Assembly: GCA_041159865.1 (NCBI GenBank)
Contig: JBEAXK010000070.1
Coordinates: forward strand, 84,329 to 148,328
Direction of reading: 5' to 3'
From: BJGN01 sp041159865
GTDB taxonomy: Bacteria; Bacteroidota; Bacteroidia; Chitinophagales; Saprospiraceae
DNA: 64,000 bases
In this document: positions 35,423-43,396 of the stretch, in pieces
How the letters are laid out: every line of letters begins with the position of its first letter
Position numbering within the stretch: position 1 is the first letter of the stretch
Made by a program: the position numbers and the translations under genes
Notes under the pieces: generated by a model
Told to the model about the DNA's origin: nothing
The model's input: the letters and a program-made list of their open reading frames with translations, nothing else
Database searches by the model: none

Positions 35423-36688
35423 TTAGAGGGTAAATCGAAATAAGTATTTATTCTTTTTACCATTCTCAAGAATTAAATATTTTTCTTTTAAAAGCTGATT
35501 TTTGGAAATAATTTCTTCACCTGCTGATATCTTTTCTTTATTTATTTTTAAGGCATTATTTTGAATAGCTCTTCTTACTTCACTTTTAGAAGAAAGTACC
35601 TGGCTTTCTACTGTAAGTAGGTCATTGATATTCAAATTATGGTTTAGTTTATCAAAAGACAGGTCAAAGGTAGGTATTTCAGTGGCTATCATTTCAAGTT
35701 CAAACTCAGATAGGTCAATCTGGTGTTCAGAAGGTTTATTAAATAACAAGTCCGTTACAGTGAGTACAGATTTAAAAGAATCTTCACCATGGATTCTTTT
35801 AGTCAGTTCTTCAGCTAAAAGTTGTTTTTGCTCTCTGATATCCATTTCTTTCTCCCGTTTTTCAATCGTTTCCTGATCCAGAAGGGTAAAATATCTGACA
35901 AAAGTGGGTACATCGGCATCTGCAGCGTTAATCCAGAATTGGTAAAATCTATAGGGGCTTGTTAATTTATTATCCAGCCATATATTTCCCTCTGCCGATT
36001 TCCCAAATTTTGTCCCATCGGCTTTGGTTAATAAAGGGGTAGTTAAGGCATAAGCTTTTCCACCCATATTTCTTCTAATAAATTCTGTACCTGAAGTTAT
36101 ATTGCCCCATTGATCTGAGCCTCCCATTTGCAATTTACAATCATATTGGTTGTATAAACACTGGAAATCATAAGCCTGTAATAACTGATAACTGAACTCT
36201 GTGAAGGAAAGGCCATTTTCTAATCTGTTTTGAACAGAATCTTTGGAGAGCATATAATTAACTGTAAGTGTTTTTCCGGCAACCCTTAGAAAATCAAGTA
36301 CGTTTAAATCTTTATAAAAGTCCAGATTATTGATGAAAATTGCAGGGTTTTTGGGGTGTTCAAAGTCAATCAACTTTTTGAACTGCTCCATTTGAAAATT
36401 TAAATTTGAATCTAATTCCTCATAGCTTTTTAGTTGCCTCTCTTTATCTTTACCTGAAGGATCTCCAATCCTGCCCGTGGCACCACCTAATAAAACGATC
36501 GGTTTATGTCCATATTTCTGTAGCAGAGTCAGAAGCATGATTTGGACATAATTTCCAATGGTTAAGGATGGAGCTGTTGGATCAAAACCTATATAGGCCG
36601 TTACTTTATCTGTTTTCAAATAATCTTCTAATCCAGGAGTGACATCTTGTAACATTCCTCTCCATCTCAATTCTGATAAAAAATCCAT
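35423..36688 (-). CDS. tyrS: Tyrosyl-tRNA synthetase
   Basis: TyrS charges tRNA-Tyr. The 421-residue class Ic synthetase has the nucleotide-binding motif at residues 41-47, a tRNA/tyrosine site with QMGGSDQWGNI, the KMSKS loop as KFGKS (227-231), and a C-terminal S4 domain. The HIGH motif reads TIGN (43-46): Asn for the second His is common, but Thr for the first His, which stabilises the transition state in studied enzymes, is unusual. The upstream Thr of DPTA is kept. A -7 box at 36706-36713 supports the ATG at 36688. Confidence 0.95.
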   Translation of the reverse strand: MDFLSELRWRGMLQDVTPGLEDYLKTDKVTAYIGFDPTAPSLTIGNYVQIMLLTLLQKYGHKPIVLLGGATGRIGDPSGKDKERQLKSYEELDSNLNFQMEQFKKLIDFEHPKNPAIFINNLDFYKDLNVLDFLRVAGKTLTVNYMLSKDSVQNRLENGLSFTEFSYQLLQAYDFQCLYNQYDCKLQMGGSDQWGNITSGTEFIRRNMGGKAYALTTPLLTKADGTKFGKSAEGNIWLDNKLTSPYRFYQFWINAADADVPTFVRYFTLLDQETIEKREKEMDIREQKQLLAEELTKRIHGEDSFKSVLTVTDLLFNKPSEHQIDLSEFELEMIATEIPTFDLSFDKLNHNLNINDLLTVESQVLSSKSEVRRAIQNNALKINKEKISAGEEIISKNQLLKEKYLILENGKKNKYLFRFTL

Positions 36689-36705
36689 TTTTAAAAATTT
36701 ATTTG

Positions 36706-36713
36706 CAAAAATA
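36706..36713 (-). promoter_or_regulatory. -7 promoter element of tyrS
   Basis: On the minus strand this is TATTTTTG, matching TAnnTTTG, 17 bases before the tyrS ATG. No well-spaced -33 TTG is seen. Confidence 0.45.
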
Positions 36714-36758
36714 GTTATTTTGGGATGAAAAGGTTAAAATTCCAAATGATTTAAAAGG

Positions 36759-37151
36759 ATGAATGTATTAATTATTGAAGATGATTTGCTTTTTGCCACG
36801 CGTTTGGAAGCCATGTTGTCAGAAACTCCCTTCTATTTTGCTGGTCATTGTGATTCGGCTTCTAGCTCCTTAAGTTGGTTAAAAGAGAATAAATGTGATG
36901 TAGTATTGATAGACATTCATTTGGGGAATGGGTTAAATGGTATAGAAATCTCCATGGAATTCAAAAATCTGGATATTCCTGTTGTTTTTATTACGGCTTT
37001 TCCAAGTGATGAACTTTACAATGAATCTCTTCATAATAATGAAAGTTATTTCCTTGTAAAACCTTTTGATAAGTTTACCCTAAGTAGTGTCTTAGATAAG
37101 ATTTACAGAAATAAAATGGGTGCTACTTTTATCTTAAGAGATAATTATTAG
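36759..37151 (+). CDS. Response regulator receiver domain, output domain lost
   Basis: The 130-residue product is a CheY-like receiver: Glu7-Asp8-Asp9 acidic pocket, phosphoacceptor Asp52 in LIDIHLGNG, Thr79 in FITAFP and Lys101 in VKPFDKF. All phosphorylation residues are present. The frame stops after GATFILRDNY, where LytTR-type regulators normally run on into the DNA-binding domain. The next 250 bases carry recognisable but frame-broken LytTR sequence, so this is a truncated regulator. It might still act as a stand-alone phosphate sink; no histidine kinase is adjacent. Confidence 0.85.
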   Translation: MNVLIIEDDLLFATRLEAMLSETPFYFAGHCDSASSSLSWLKENKCDVVLIDIHLGNGLNGIEISMEFKNLDIPVVFITAFPSDELYNESLHNNESYFLVKPFDKFTLSSVLDKIYRNKMGATFILRDNY

Positions 37152-37404
37152 CTTATTAAGATGGAATGGATTTAATTTCAATATATTGAAGGGAAATTAT
37201 GGTACATCAATTAATTGAAAGGATAAAGGGTAAAATAGAATTCAAGGTATTGGATAAGGGGGGTATTTTAGTAATCATTTCCTTGAAAAAATAAACTTAT
37301 CACCCATTATAAGGTGTTTATCACCTACTCGAAGGTATCAAGATATTTGTAACGGAGAAAAAATTGCCTTGCGGCATGATTATAATGATTCTTGGAGTAA
37401 TTAA
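37152..37404 (+). pseudogene. Decayed LytTR DNA-binding domain
   Basis: After the stop at 37149-37151 the sequence can be read as pieces of a LytTR domain in more than one frame. One frame gives NILKGNYGTSIN near 37179-37214, like the family's I-E-G-N-Y strand. The same frame gives NGEKIALRHDYNDSWSN and a stop at 37351-37404, like the usual C-terminal NGEKIPLGRSYK segment. Between them FLEKINLSPIIRC resembles the L-x-P-x-x-F-I-R-C/V-H-R-S motif. At least three stops and one or more indels break it. It continues the upstream receiver gene. Confidence 0.65.
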
Positions 37405-37430
37405 ATTTTAACTGGGAGTAATATATTTTG

Positions 37431-37468
37431 TGTCCTGTCTGTTCTTTGCATTCAGGACATTTTTTTTT
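37431..37468 (+). terminator. Terminator after the broken response regulator
   Basis: A 7-base stem, TGTCCTG with CAGGACA (37431-37437 and 37453-37459), closes a 15-base loop and is followed by nine T residues. Its survival beside the decayed domain marks the original end of the gene. Confidence 0.7.
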
Positions 37469-37511
37469 AAATTTTTTCCTACCTATATTGTCATTTTAAA
37501 TATTTTCATGC

Positions 37512-38738
37512 ATGAGGTGGGAGTTTAAATTAGCAGTACGTTTCGCAAGCAGTAAAGAAAAATCATTTGCAAGTATCATAATCCGAATTGCCTCCCTGGC
37601 TGTCGCATTAAGTATTGCTGTTATGATTATTACAACAGCATTGATTACTGGATTCAAAACGGAAATAAGCAGTAAAATTTTTGGTTTTTGGGGACACCTT
37701 CATATCAATGCTGCAAATGTTTATCAAAATCTTCTTGAAATTAAACCTATTGAAGAGCAGCTGGATTTGTATCCTAAGTTGATGAAAATACCTGGAGTAA
37801 AAGCTATTCAGGTTTACGGAATACAACCGGGTATAGTAAAGGGTAAAAATGATTTAGATGGTATTTTTTTAAAAGGAATTGGTTCTGATTTTAATTGGAA
37901 ATTCTTCAAATCCTATCTCCTGGAAGGAGATATTATTGAATTATCACCCGAAATTGCGTCTAATGAAATTATCATTTCAAAGCAGACTGCCCTTAGATTA
38001 AAGCTGAAAACGGGAGATAATTTTAGACTTTTTTTTGTCAAAAATGGAACCATGTTGAAAAGGAATTTTAAAATAAGAGGCATTTATAAAACAGGGCTTG
38101 AAGAATATGACAGTAAATTTGCCTTAGTGGATATAAGAAAAGTTCAACAATTACAGGGATGGAAGACAAATGAAATTGGAGGATACGAAGTGTTTATTTC
38201 TGATATATCCAATATAGATATATTGGCAGAACAAATTTATACCGACGTTTTGCCTCCTCATCTAAATGTACAATCTATTCGGGATAAATTACCCGAAATA
38301 TTTGAATGGCTATCTTTACAAGATATTAATGAGGTTGTTATACTTTCCTTGATGATTGTTGTTGCTATTATCAATATGATTACGGCTTTGCTCATTCTGA
38401 TGTTGGAAAGAACAAGAATGATAGGTATTTTGAAAAGTTTGGGAAGTACTAATTGGAGTATCAGACGCATATTCATGTATTATGCAGCCATTATAGCCAG
38501 CAGAGGCATGCTTTGGGGGAATATAACAGGGATAATAATCTGTTTATTACAGAAATATGGACATTTTATCAAACTTTCAGAGGAGAATTATTATCTTAAT
38601 GAAGCGCCAATTTTACTTCAGTTAAATCATATTTTATTCCTAAATTTGGGAACTTTGTTTGTAATTATATTGTTTTTAATCCTTCCAACATGGCTCATCA
38701 CCAGAATTTCACCCGTTAGAACCTTAAGAATGGATTAA
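37512..38738 (+). CDS. LolC/LolE-like ABC transporter permease (FtsX fold)
   Basis: This 408-residue inner membrane permease has the LolCE layout: a first span at about 22-45 (IASLAVALSIAVMIITTALITGF), a large periplasmic MacB-like domain (about 50-260), and three C-terminal spans (about 270-295, 318-340, 372-396) in an FtsX domain. LolCDE moves lipoproteins from the inner to the outer membrane. The ATPase partner (lolD) is not in the window. FtsX-type permeases for other substrates are possible, though the N-terminal RFASSKEKSFAS matches LolC/E well. Confidence 0.87.
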   Translation: MRWEFKLAVRFASSKEKSFASIIIRIASLAVALSIAVMIITTALITGFKTEISSKIFGFWGHLHINAANVYQNLLEIKPIEEQLDLYPKLMKIPGVKAIQVYGIQPGIVKGKNDLDGIFLKGIGSDFNWKFFKSYLLEGDIIELSPEIASNEIIISKQTALRLKLKTGDNFRLFFVKNGTMLKRNFKIRGIYKTGLEEYDSKFALVDIRKVQQLQGWKTNEIGGYEVFISDISNIDILAEQIYTDVLPPHLNVQSIRDKLPEIFEWLSLQDINEVVILSLMIVVAIINMITALLILMLERTRMIGILKSLGSTNWSIRRIFMYYAAIIASRGMLWGNITGIIICLLQKYGHFIKLSEENYYLNEAPILLQLNHILFLNLGTLFVIILFLILPTWLITRISPVRTLRMD

Positions 38739-38741
38739 TTG

Positions 38742-38779
38742 TAATTTTGCCATTTTATAAGGTAAAATAACTAAGTTTG
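38742..38779 (+). promoter_or_regulatory. Two tandem -7 elements before corA
   Basis: TAATTTTG at 38742-38749 and TAAGTTTG at 38772-38779 both match TAnnTTTG. The TTTG ending the first lies 22 bases before the second and could double as its -33 element. corA starts at 38828. Confidence 0.5.
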
Positions 38780-38827
38780 TGAGGTTTTTATCCCTAATGG
38801 TCTATAAGAATTATCAATTTTGTCTCT

Positions 38828-39775
38828 ATGGTTCATTTTTACGTTAAGGTTGATGGTCTGCTTACAGAAATAAAACATGCTGAACCAGGTTGTTGGGTCA
38901 ATATAAAACCTCCTTTTTCTACTGATGAAATGGAGAGCATCGCTAAACAATTTGAAATCCCCCTCGATTTCTTAATTGACTCCCTCGATGTGGACGAAAG
39001 ATCCAGATATGAAGTGGAAGATGATTGCCGGTTAATTCTGATAAATTCTCCAATTTTAAATACCTCTGAAGAGGAAAATGACGCTATCTACATAACAGTT
39101 CCTATTGGTATTATCATTTCACCGGAACATGTTTTCACTATCACCACAGCTGATAATCCAGTCTTAGAAAAATTTCTTGAAAATAAAGTCAGGAATTTTG
39201 ATCCTTCTGATTCCATGTTTTTCCTGATTCTGCTTTTGGAACAAAATGTCTATCGATTTCTTACCTGTCTAAAAAAATTAGATCTTAGAAGAAACCTGAT
39301 TGAAAGGGAATTGTACCACGCAAGTAGAAATAAAGAGCTAAAACAACTTTTAAGTATAGAAAAATCTTTAGTTTATATTCTCAATTCATTAAGTGCCAAT
39401 GATTTATTAATGATGAAAATGAAAAGAGTAGATTTCTTATCTATTCGAAGTGAGGAAGAAAAAATGGATTTATTTGAAGATATTATTATTGATAATGGGC
39501 AAGCCTTGGAGATGGCCAACGTCTATTCCAATATCCTTTCTGGAACGATGGATACTTACGCATCCATCATTTCAAATAATATGAATGTGACAATCCATAG
39601 GCTAACCTTAGTAACTATTTTTCTGGCCGTACCCACCCTGATTGCATCCTTTTTTGGTATGAATGTGCCTTTACCTTTAGCAAAAAGCCCAGCAGCTTTA
39701 CCTATAATTATAGTTTTTGCTACTTCTGTTTCCTTTTTACTTAGCTGGATGATCCAAAGGAAAAGATTCTTTTAA
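38828..39775 (+). CDS. corA: CorA-family divalent cation transporter
   Basis: CorA forms a pentameric inner membrane channel for Mg2+ (sometimes Co2+ or Ni2+). The 315-residue protein has a large N-terminal cytoplasmic domain with long helices, then two C-terminal spans joined by a short loop. The selectivity signature Gly-Met-Asn occurs at the end of the first span (FFGMNVPL), with Phe in place of the common Tyr before it. The C-terminal tail is basic (QRKRFF). It abuts a short-chain dehydrogenase tail to tail. Confidence 0.93.
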   Translation: MVHFYVKVDGLLTEIKHAEPGCWVNIKPPFSTDEMESIAKQFEIPLDFLIDSLDVDERSRYEVEDDCRLILINSPILNTSEEENDAIYITVPIGIIISPEHVFTITTADNPVLEKFLENKVRNFDPSDSMFFLILLLEQNVYRFLTCLKKLDLRRNLIERELYHASRNKELKQLLSIEKSLVYILNSLSANDLLMMKMKRVDFLSIRSEEEKMDLFEDIIIDNGQALEMANVYSNILSGTMDTYASIISNNMNVTIHRLTLVTIFLAVPTLIASFFGMNVPLPLAKSPAALPIIIVFATSVSFLLSWMIQRKRFF

Positions 39776-39776
39776 T

Positions 39777-40577
39777 TTATCTGGAATAAGAAGATATAAT
39801 TTTTTCAAATAAAGATTCTGGTAGCAGTCTTTTTATAAACAGTGAAATTTTTTGTAATGGTTTTCCTATCGTAAACGTAACAGGTAGTTTTGAACGCTCT
39901 ATCAAAGTATAAATTTCTGAAGCAACGGCCATTGCAGACATTCCTTTATTCACCTCTTTATCAATGTGTTCATTTGTTTTATGGACAATATCAGCATAGA
40001 ATGCATCATCTAGTTGCTTAACTTTGAGTCTGTGTTCATTTATAGAAGTTTTAATATCACCAGCCTGGATAGAGCAACAAGAAATAGATGTACCAGATAA
40101 TTCCATTCTTAAAGATTGAATGATTCGGTCTCCGGCAGCTTTGCTTGCACAATATACGCCTCTAAATGGTAATGCAATTTCTGAAGCTATAGAACTAATA
40201 GATATGATTTTACCCTTTTTATTTTTTCGCATGGATGGAAGTATCGTTTGGATTATGTTGATTAAACCATTTACATTGGTTTGCCAAACTTTTTGAATGT
40301 CTTCTTCTGCAAGATATTCAATGGGGCCAATAATACCTAAACCTGCATTATGGATAACAATATCTATTTTTCCTTCTAGATTTAAAAGCGTAATTACCGC
40401 ATTTCTAACACTTTCTTTATTCATTACATCCACTTGCAGTTCGGTAAACATAGCATTTCCTTTTTGCGGATTTCTGGAACTTCCATATACAATATGACCT
40501 TTTTCGTGAAATAACTGTGCCAGTGCTTTACCTAATCCAGAGGAAGTTCCCGTAATAAAAATGACTTGTTTATTCAT
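39777..40577 (-). CDS. Short-chain dehydrogenase/reductase
   Basis: A 266-residue classical SDR: the cofactor loop TGTSSGLGKAL (about 9-19), NAG motif in IVIHNAGLGIIG, catalytic Ser in ISISSIAS and the Tyr-x-x-x-Lys motif YCASK. The substrate is unknown; the C-terminal region after residue 190 resembles broad-specificity ketoreductases. The start is set at the ATG at 40577, because a -7 box at 40608-40615 would put the transcript start near 40602, making the upstream ATG at 40598 nearly leaderless and ruling out the TTG at 40610. Confidence 0.88.
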   Translation of the reverse strand: MNKQVIFITGTSSGLGKALAQLFHEKGHIVYGSSRNPQKGNAMFTELQVDVMNKESVRNAVITLLNLEGKIDIVIHNAGLGIIGPIEYLAEEDIQKVWQTNVNGLINIIQTILPSMRKNKKGKIISISSIASEIALPFRGVYCASKAAGDRIIQSLRMELSGTSISCCSIQAGDIKTSINEHRLKVKQLDDAFYADIVHKTNEHIDKEVNKGMSAMAVASEIYTLIERSKLPVTFTIGKPLQKISLFIKRLLPESLFEKIISSYSR

Positions 40578-40607
40578 AATGGGTGTTGTTTTTATCATTG
40601 AGTGAAA

Positions 40608-40615
40608 CAAAATTA
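40608..40615 (-). promoter_or_regulatory. -7 promoter element of the short-chain dehydrogenase
   Basis: On the minus strand this is TAATTTTG, matching TAnnTTTG, 30 bases before the ATG at 40577. It overlaps the open TTG at 40610. Confidence 0.45.
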
Positions 40616-40663
40616 GATAAAATAGTTACTTAATTGTATTTTGATAGATTAAAATAGAAAACA

Positions 40664-41995
40664 ATGGCACAGCAGGAAACGAACTACAGATTAAGTACTT
40701 TTTCAATTACATCGATTGTAGTCAGCCTTATTATAGGGATGGGTATTTTTAAAACTCCTTCCTTAATAGCAGCGAGTAGCGGTACCCAAACCATTTTTTT
40801 TCTGGTTTGGATCATAGGAGGAATCATCGCATTTTCGGGAGCTATCACTTTTTCTGAAATTGGAAAAAGAATGCCTGTTACAGGGGCGTTTTACAGAATT
40901 TTTGCTGCTTGCTATCATCCATCTATTGGATTTAGCATAAATATTTTAATACTAATTGCCAATGCTGCTTCTTTGGGAATTGTCGCCTTAATTGGAACTG
41001 ATTATGTTGGTGATTTTTTATTTAATCGTCCACCTTCCTCTTCTTTTTCCATTTTTGTATCGATTCTATCCATTTTAATCTTTTATACCCTTAATCTGGC
41101 GGGATTGAAAAGCAGTTCTTTTGTGCAAAACATTTTGACCGTCATAAAAGTGGCGCTGATATTGATTTTAATTACTTCTATATTTGGTGATAATTCGGTT
41201 CAACCTCATGGGTATGAACCAGGTGATATTTTAACTTTTAATGGCTCAAATGGACTCTATCTTTTATGGTTAAGTCTTATTCCAGTGTGTTTTACCTATG
41301 GAGGATATCAGCAAACGATAAATTTTGGGGGTGAATTAAATGATTTAAGTAATTTATCAACGGGGATATTCAGAGGTATATTGATTGTTCTTTTCCTTTA
41401 TTTGTCTCTTAATTTTGCCTACATTCAGGTAATTGGTTTTGAGAACATGAAAAATGCCTCTGCCATTGGAGCTTTATTATTTGAGGCAATTTTTGGGAAA
41501 ATGGGTGCTAAAATATTTGATTTGGCCATGTTTCTATCTGTTCTCGCTTACGTAAATGTTTCCTTATTGATGAACCCCAGAATTATGGTGGCTATGAGTA
41601 AAGACCATGTTTTACCTGCATTTATTCAAAAAATACACCCTAAAACCGGGTCTTATTTTATAGCACTATCCATTTTTGCAATTTTGACTATGATCATAAT
41701 TTTTATTGGAAAAGGAGTCGATAATATTTTAGGATTTACTATGTTTTTGGATAGTTTAGGTATGTGTACTGCAGCTTTTACTTTATTTATATTAAGAAAA
41801 AGGGGAATTGGAAATGAATTTATGAAAGGTAATAGCAATGGGTATGTTCCTATACTTGCATCTTTTTTTGTCACGTTATACGCTTTAGTTGCCATAGCCG
41901 TTTTTTTTAAATCTCCTTTTTCAGCTTTGACTGGTTTAATTCTTTTAGCCATCTTTTTAACTATCTATTTCGTCGAAAAAATGAAACTTATTTAA
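40664..41995 (+). CDS. APC-family amino acid permease
   Basis: This 443-residue inner membrane transporter has about 12 spans and the APC signature near the start, SIVVSLIIGMGIFKTPSLIA, with the broken helix 1 glycines (GMGIF). Further motifs are FSEIGKRMPVTGAFYRI and the segment PVCFTYGGYQQTINFGGELND in the middle. Likely substrates are neutral amino acids or exchange partners as in the LAT group; the exact one cannot be read. The M16 peptidase genes downstream are close but need not be linked. Confidence 0.9.
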   Translation: MAQQETNYRLSTFSITSIVVSLIIGMGIFKTPSLIAASSGTQTIFFLVWIIGGIIAFSGAITFSEIGKRMPVTGAFYRIFAACYHPSIGFSINILILIANAASLGIVALIGTDYVGDFLFNRPPSSSFSIFVSILSILIFYTLNLAGLKSSSFVQNILTVIKVALILILITSIFGDNSVQPHGYEPGDILTFNGSNGLYLLWLSLIPVCFTYGGYQQTINFGGELNDLSNLSTGIFRGILIVLFLYLSLNFAYIQVIGFENMKNASAIGALLFEAIFGKMGAKIFDLAMFLSVLAYVNVSLLMNPRIMVAMSKDHVLPAFIQKIHPKTGSYFIALSIFAILTMIIIFIGKGVDNILGFTMFLDSLGMCTAAFTLFILRKRGIGNEFMKGNSNGYVPILASFFVTLYALVAIAVFFKSPFSALTGLILLAIFLTIYFVEKMKLI

Positions 41996-42044
41996 GCATG
42001 AAATTGTATTTATGCCAAATAATATTAACATACAAATAATTATT

Positions 42045-43355
42045 ATGGAAAAAGTTTTGAGCGCTTTGCTTTTGCTTATTACTACGGGAGTTTTTGGTCA
42101 AACTCAAATTAAATTTGACCGATTTACGCTGGATAACGGTCTAAAAGTGATTCTTCATGAAGATCACACTACGCCTAACGTAGTTATTTCTGTTCTCTAT
42201 CATGTGGGTTCTAAAAATGAAAAACCGGATAGAACTGGATTTGCACATTTTTTTGAACACCTAATGTTTGAAGGTTCTGAAAATATAGCCAGAGGGGAAT
42301 ATGATAAATATGTTTCCAGAGCGGGTGGTGCTTTAAATGCCTACACCAGCCAGGATAGAACCTATTATTATGAATTTTTACCCTCAAATTATCTTGAACT
42401 TGGCTTATGGCTTGAGTCAGAAAGGATGAAGCATGCCAGTGTCGATTCCAAGGGGATTGAAACACAAAGGGCTGTGGTTAAAGAGGAAAGGAAGCAAAGA
42501 ATGGATAATCAACCTTATGGCACGTTGATGGAACAGGTTTTTGTTAGACTTTTTAATAATCATCCTTATAAATGGATGCCAATAGGTTCTATGGAACACC
42601 TGGATGCAGCTTCAGATGAAGATTATAAACAATTTTACAAAGATTTTTATCTTCCTGACAATGCCGTTTTAACGATTGCAGGTGATATTGATAGAAATGC
42701 AGCTAGGCAATTAGTGGAAAAGTATTTCGCTACAATTCCAAAATCAACTAAACCTATTTATAGGCCAACAATTAAAGAAGAACCTCTAAATGGTCCAAAA
42801 AGAGATACGGTTTATGACAGAGTTCAACTTCCAGCCTTAATAATAGGGCACAGGACTCCCGCACAAGGTAGCACTGATTACTATGCAATGGAAATGCTTA
42901 ACACCTTATTGTCAAATGGTAACAGTTCGCGTATTTACCGTTCATTGGTCGATGAAAAGCAATTAGCCATCCAGGCGGGCTCTTTTCAATTTCCATTGGA
43001 AGATCCAGGTTTAGGTATCTCTTATGGAATTGCCAATATGGGGGTTGAATTAACAGATATTGAAAAGGCTATAATTGAACAAATTGAAAAAGTTCAAAAT
43101 GAACCTATTTCGGATATGGAATTAAAAAAACTTCAAAATCAAATTGAAAATCAATTTGTCAGCCAACTTTCATCTGTAGAGGGAATAGCGGAAAACCTGG
43201 CAGTATATGAAACTCATTTTGGCGATGCCTCCTTGATAAACACAGAAATTAATCGATATTTATCAGTAACGAAAGAGGATATTCAAAGAGTTGCAAATCT
43301 ATATTTCAATGAAAAAAATCGACTTGTTTTATTTTGGCTCCCAAAAGCAAAATAA
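42045..43355 (+). CDS. M16-family zinc metalloprotease, active subunit
   Basis: A 436-residue exported pitrilysin-type peptidase. From the ATG at 42045 it begins with a signal peptide (MEKVLSALLLLITTGVFGQ); an ATG at 42012 adds eleven residues and weakens it. The inverted zinc motif HFFEH is at 68-72 (His68, Glu71, His72), and a downstream Glu in AVVKEERKQR fits the third ligand. The second half is the inactive M16 repeat. The next gene is a partner lacking the zinc motif. Confidence 0.92.
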   Translation: MEKVLSALLLLITTGVFGQTQIKFDRFTLDNGLKVILHEDHTTPNVVISVLYHVGSKNEKPDRTGFAHFFEHLMFEGSENIARGEYDKYVSRAGGALNAYTSQDRTYYYEFLPSNYLELGLWLESERMKHASVDSKGIETQRAVVKEERKQRMDNQPYGTLMEQVFVRLFNNHPYKWMPIGSMEHLDAASDEDYKQFYKDFYLPDNAVLTIAGDIDRNAARQLVEKYFATIPKSTKPIYRPTIKEEPLNGPKRDTVYDRVQLPALIIGHRTPAQGSTDYYAMEMLNTLLSNGNSSRIYRSLVDEKQLAIQAGSFQFPLEDPGLGISYGIANMGVELTDIEKAIIEQIEKVQNEPISDMELKKLQNQIENQFVSQLSSVEGIAENLAVYETHFGDASLINTEINRYLSVTKEDIQRVANLYFNEKNRLVLFWLPKAK

Positions 43356-43396
43356 GTCTTTTTTAATCTTTTTACGTTCAAAAATTATTATAAATC

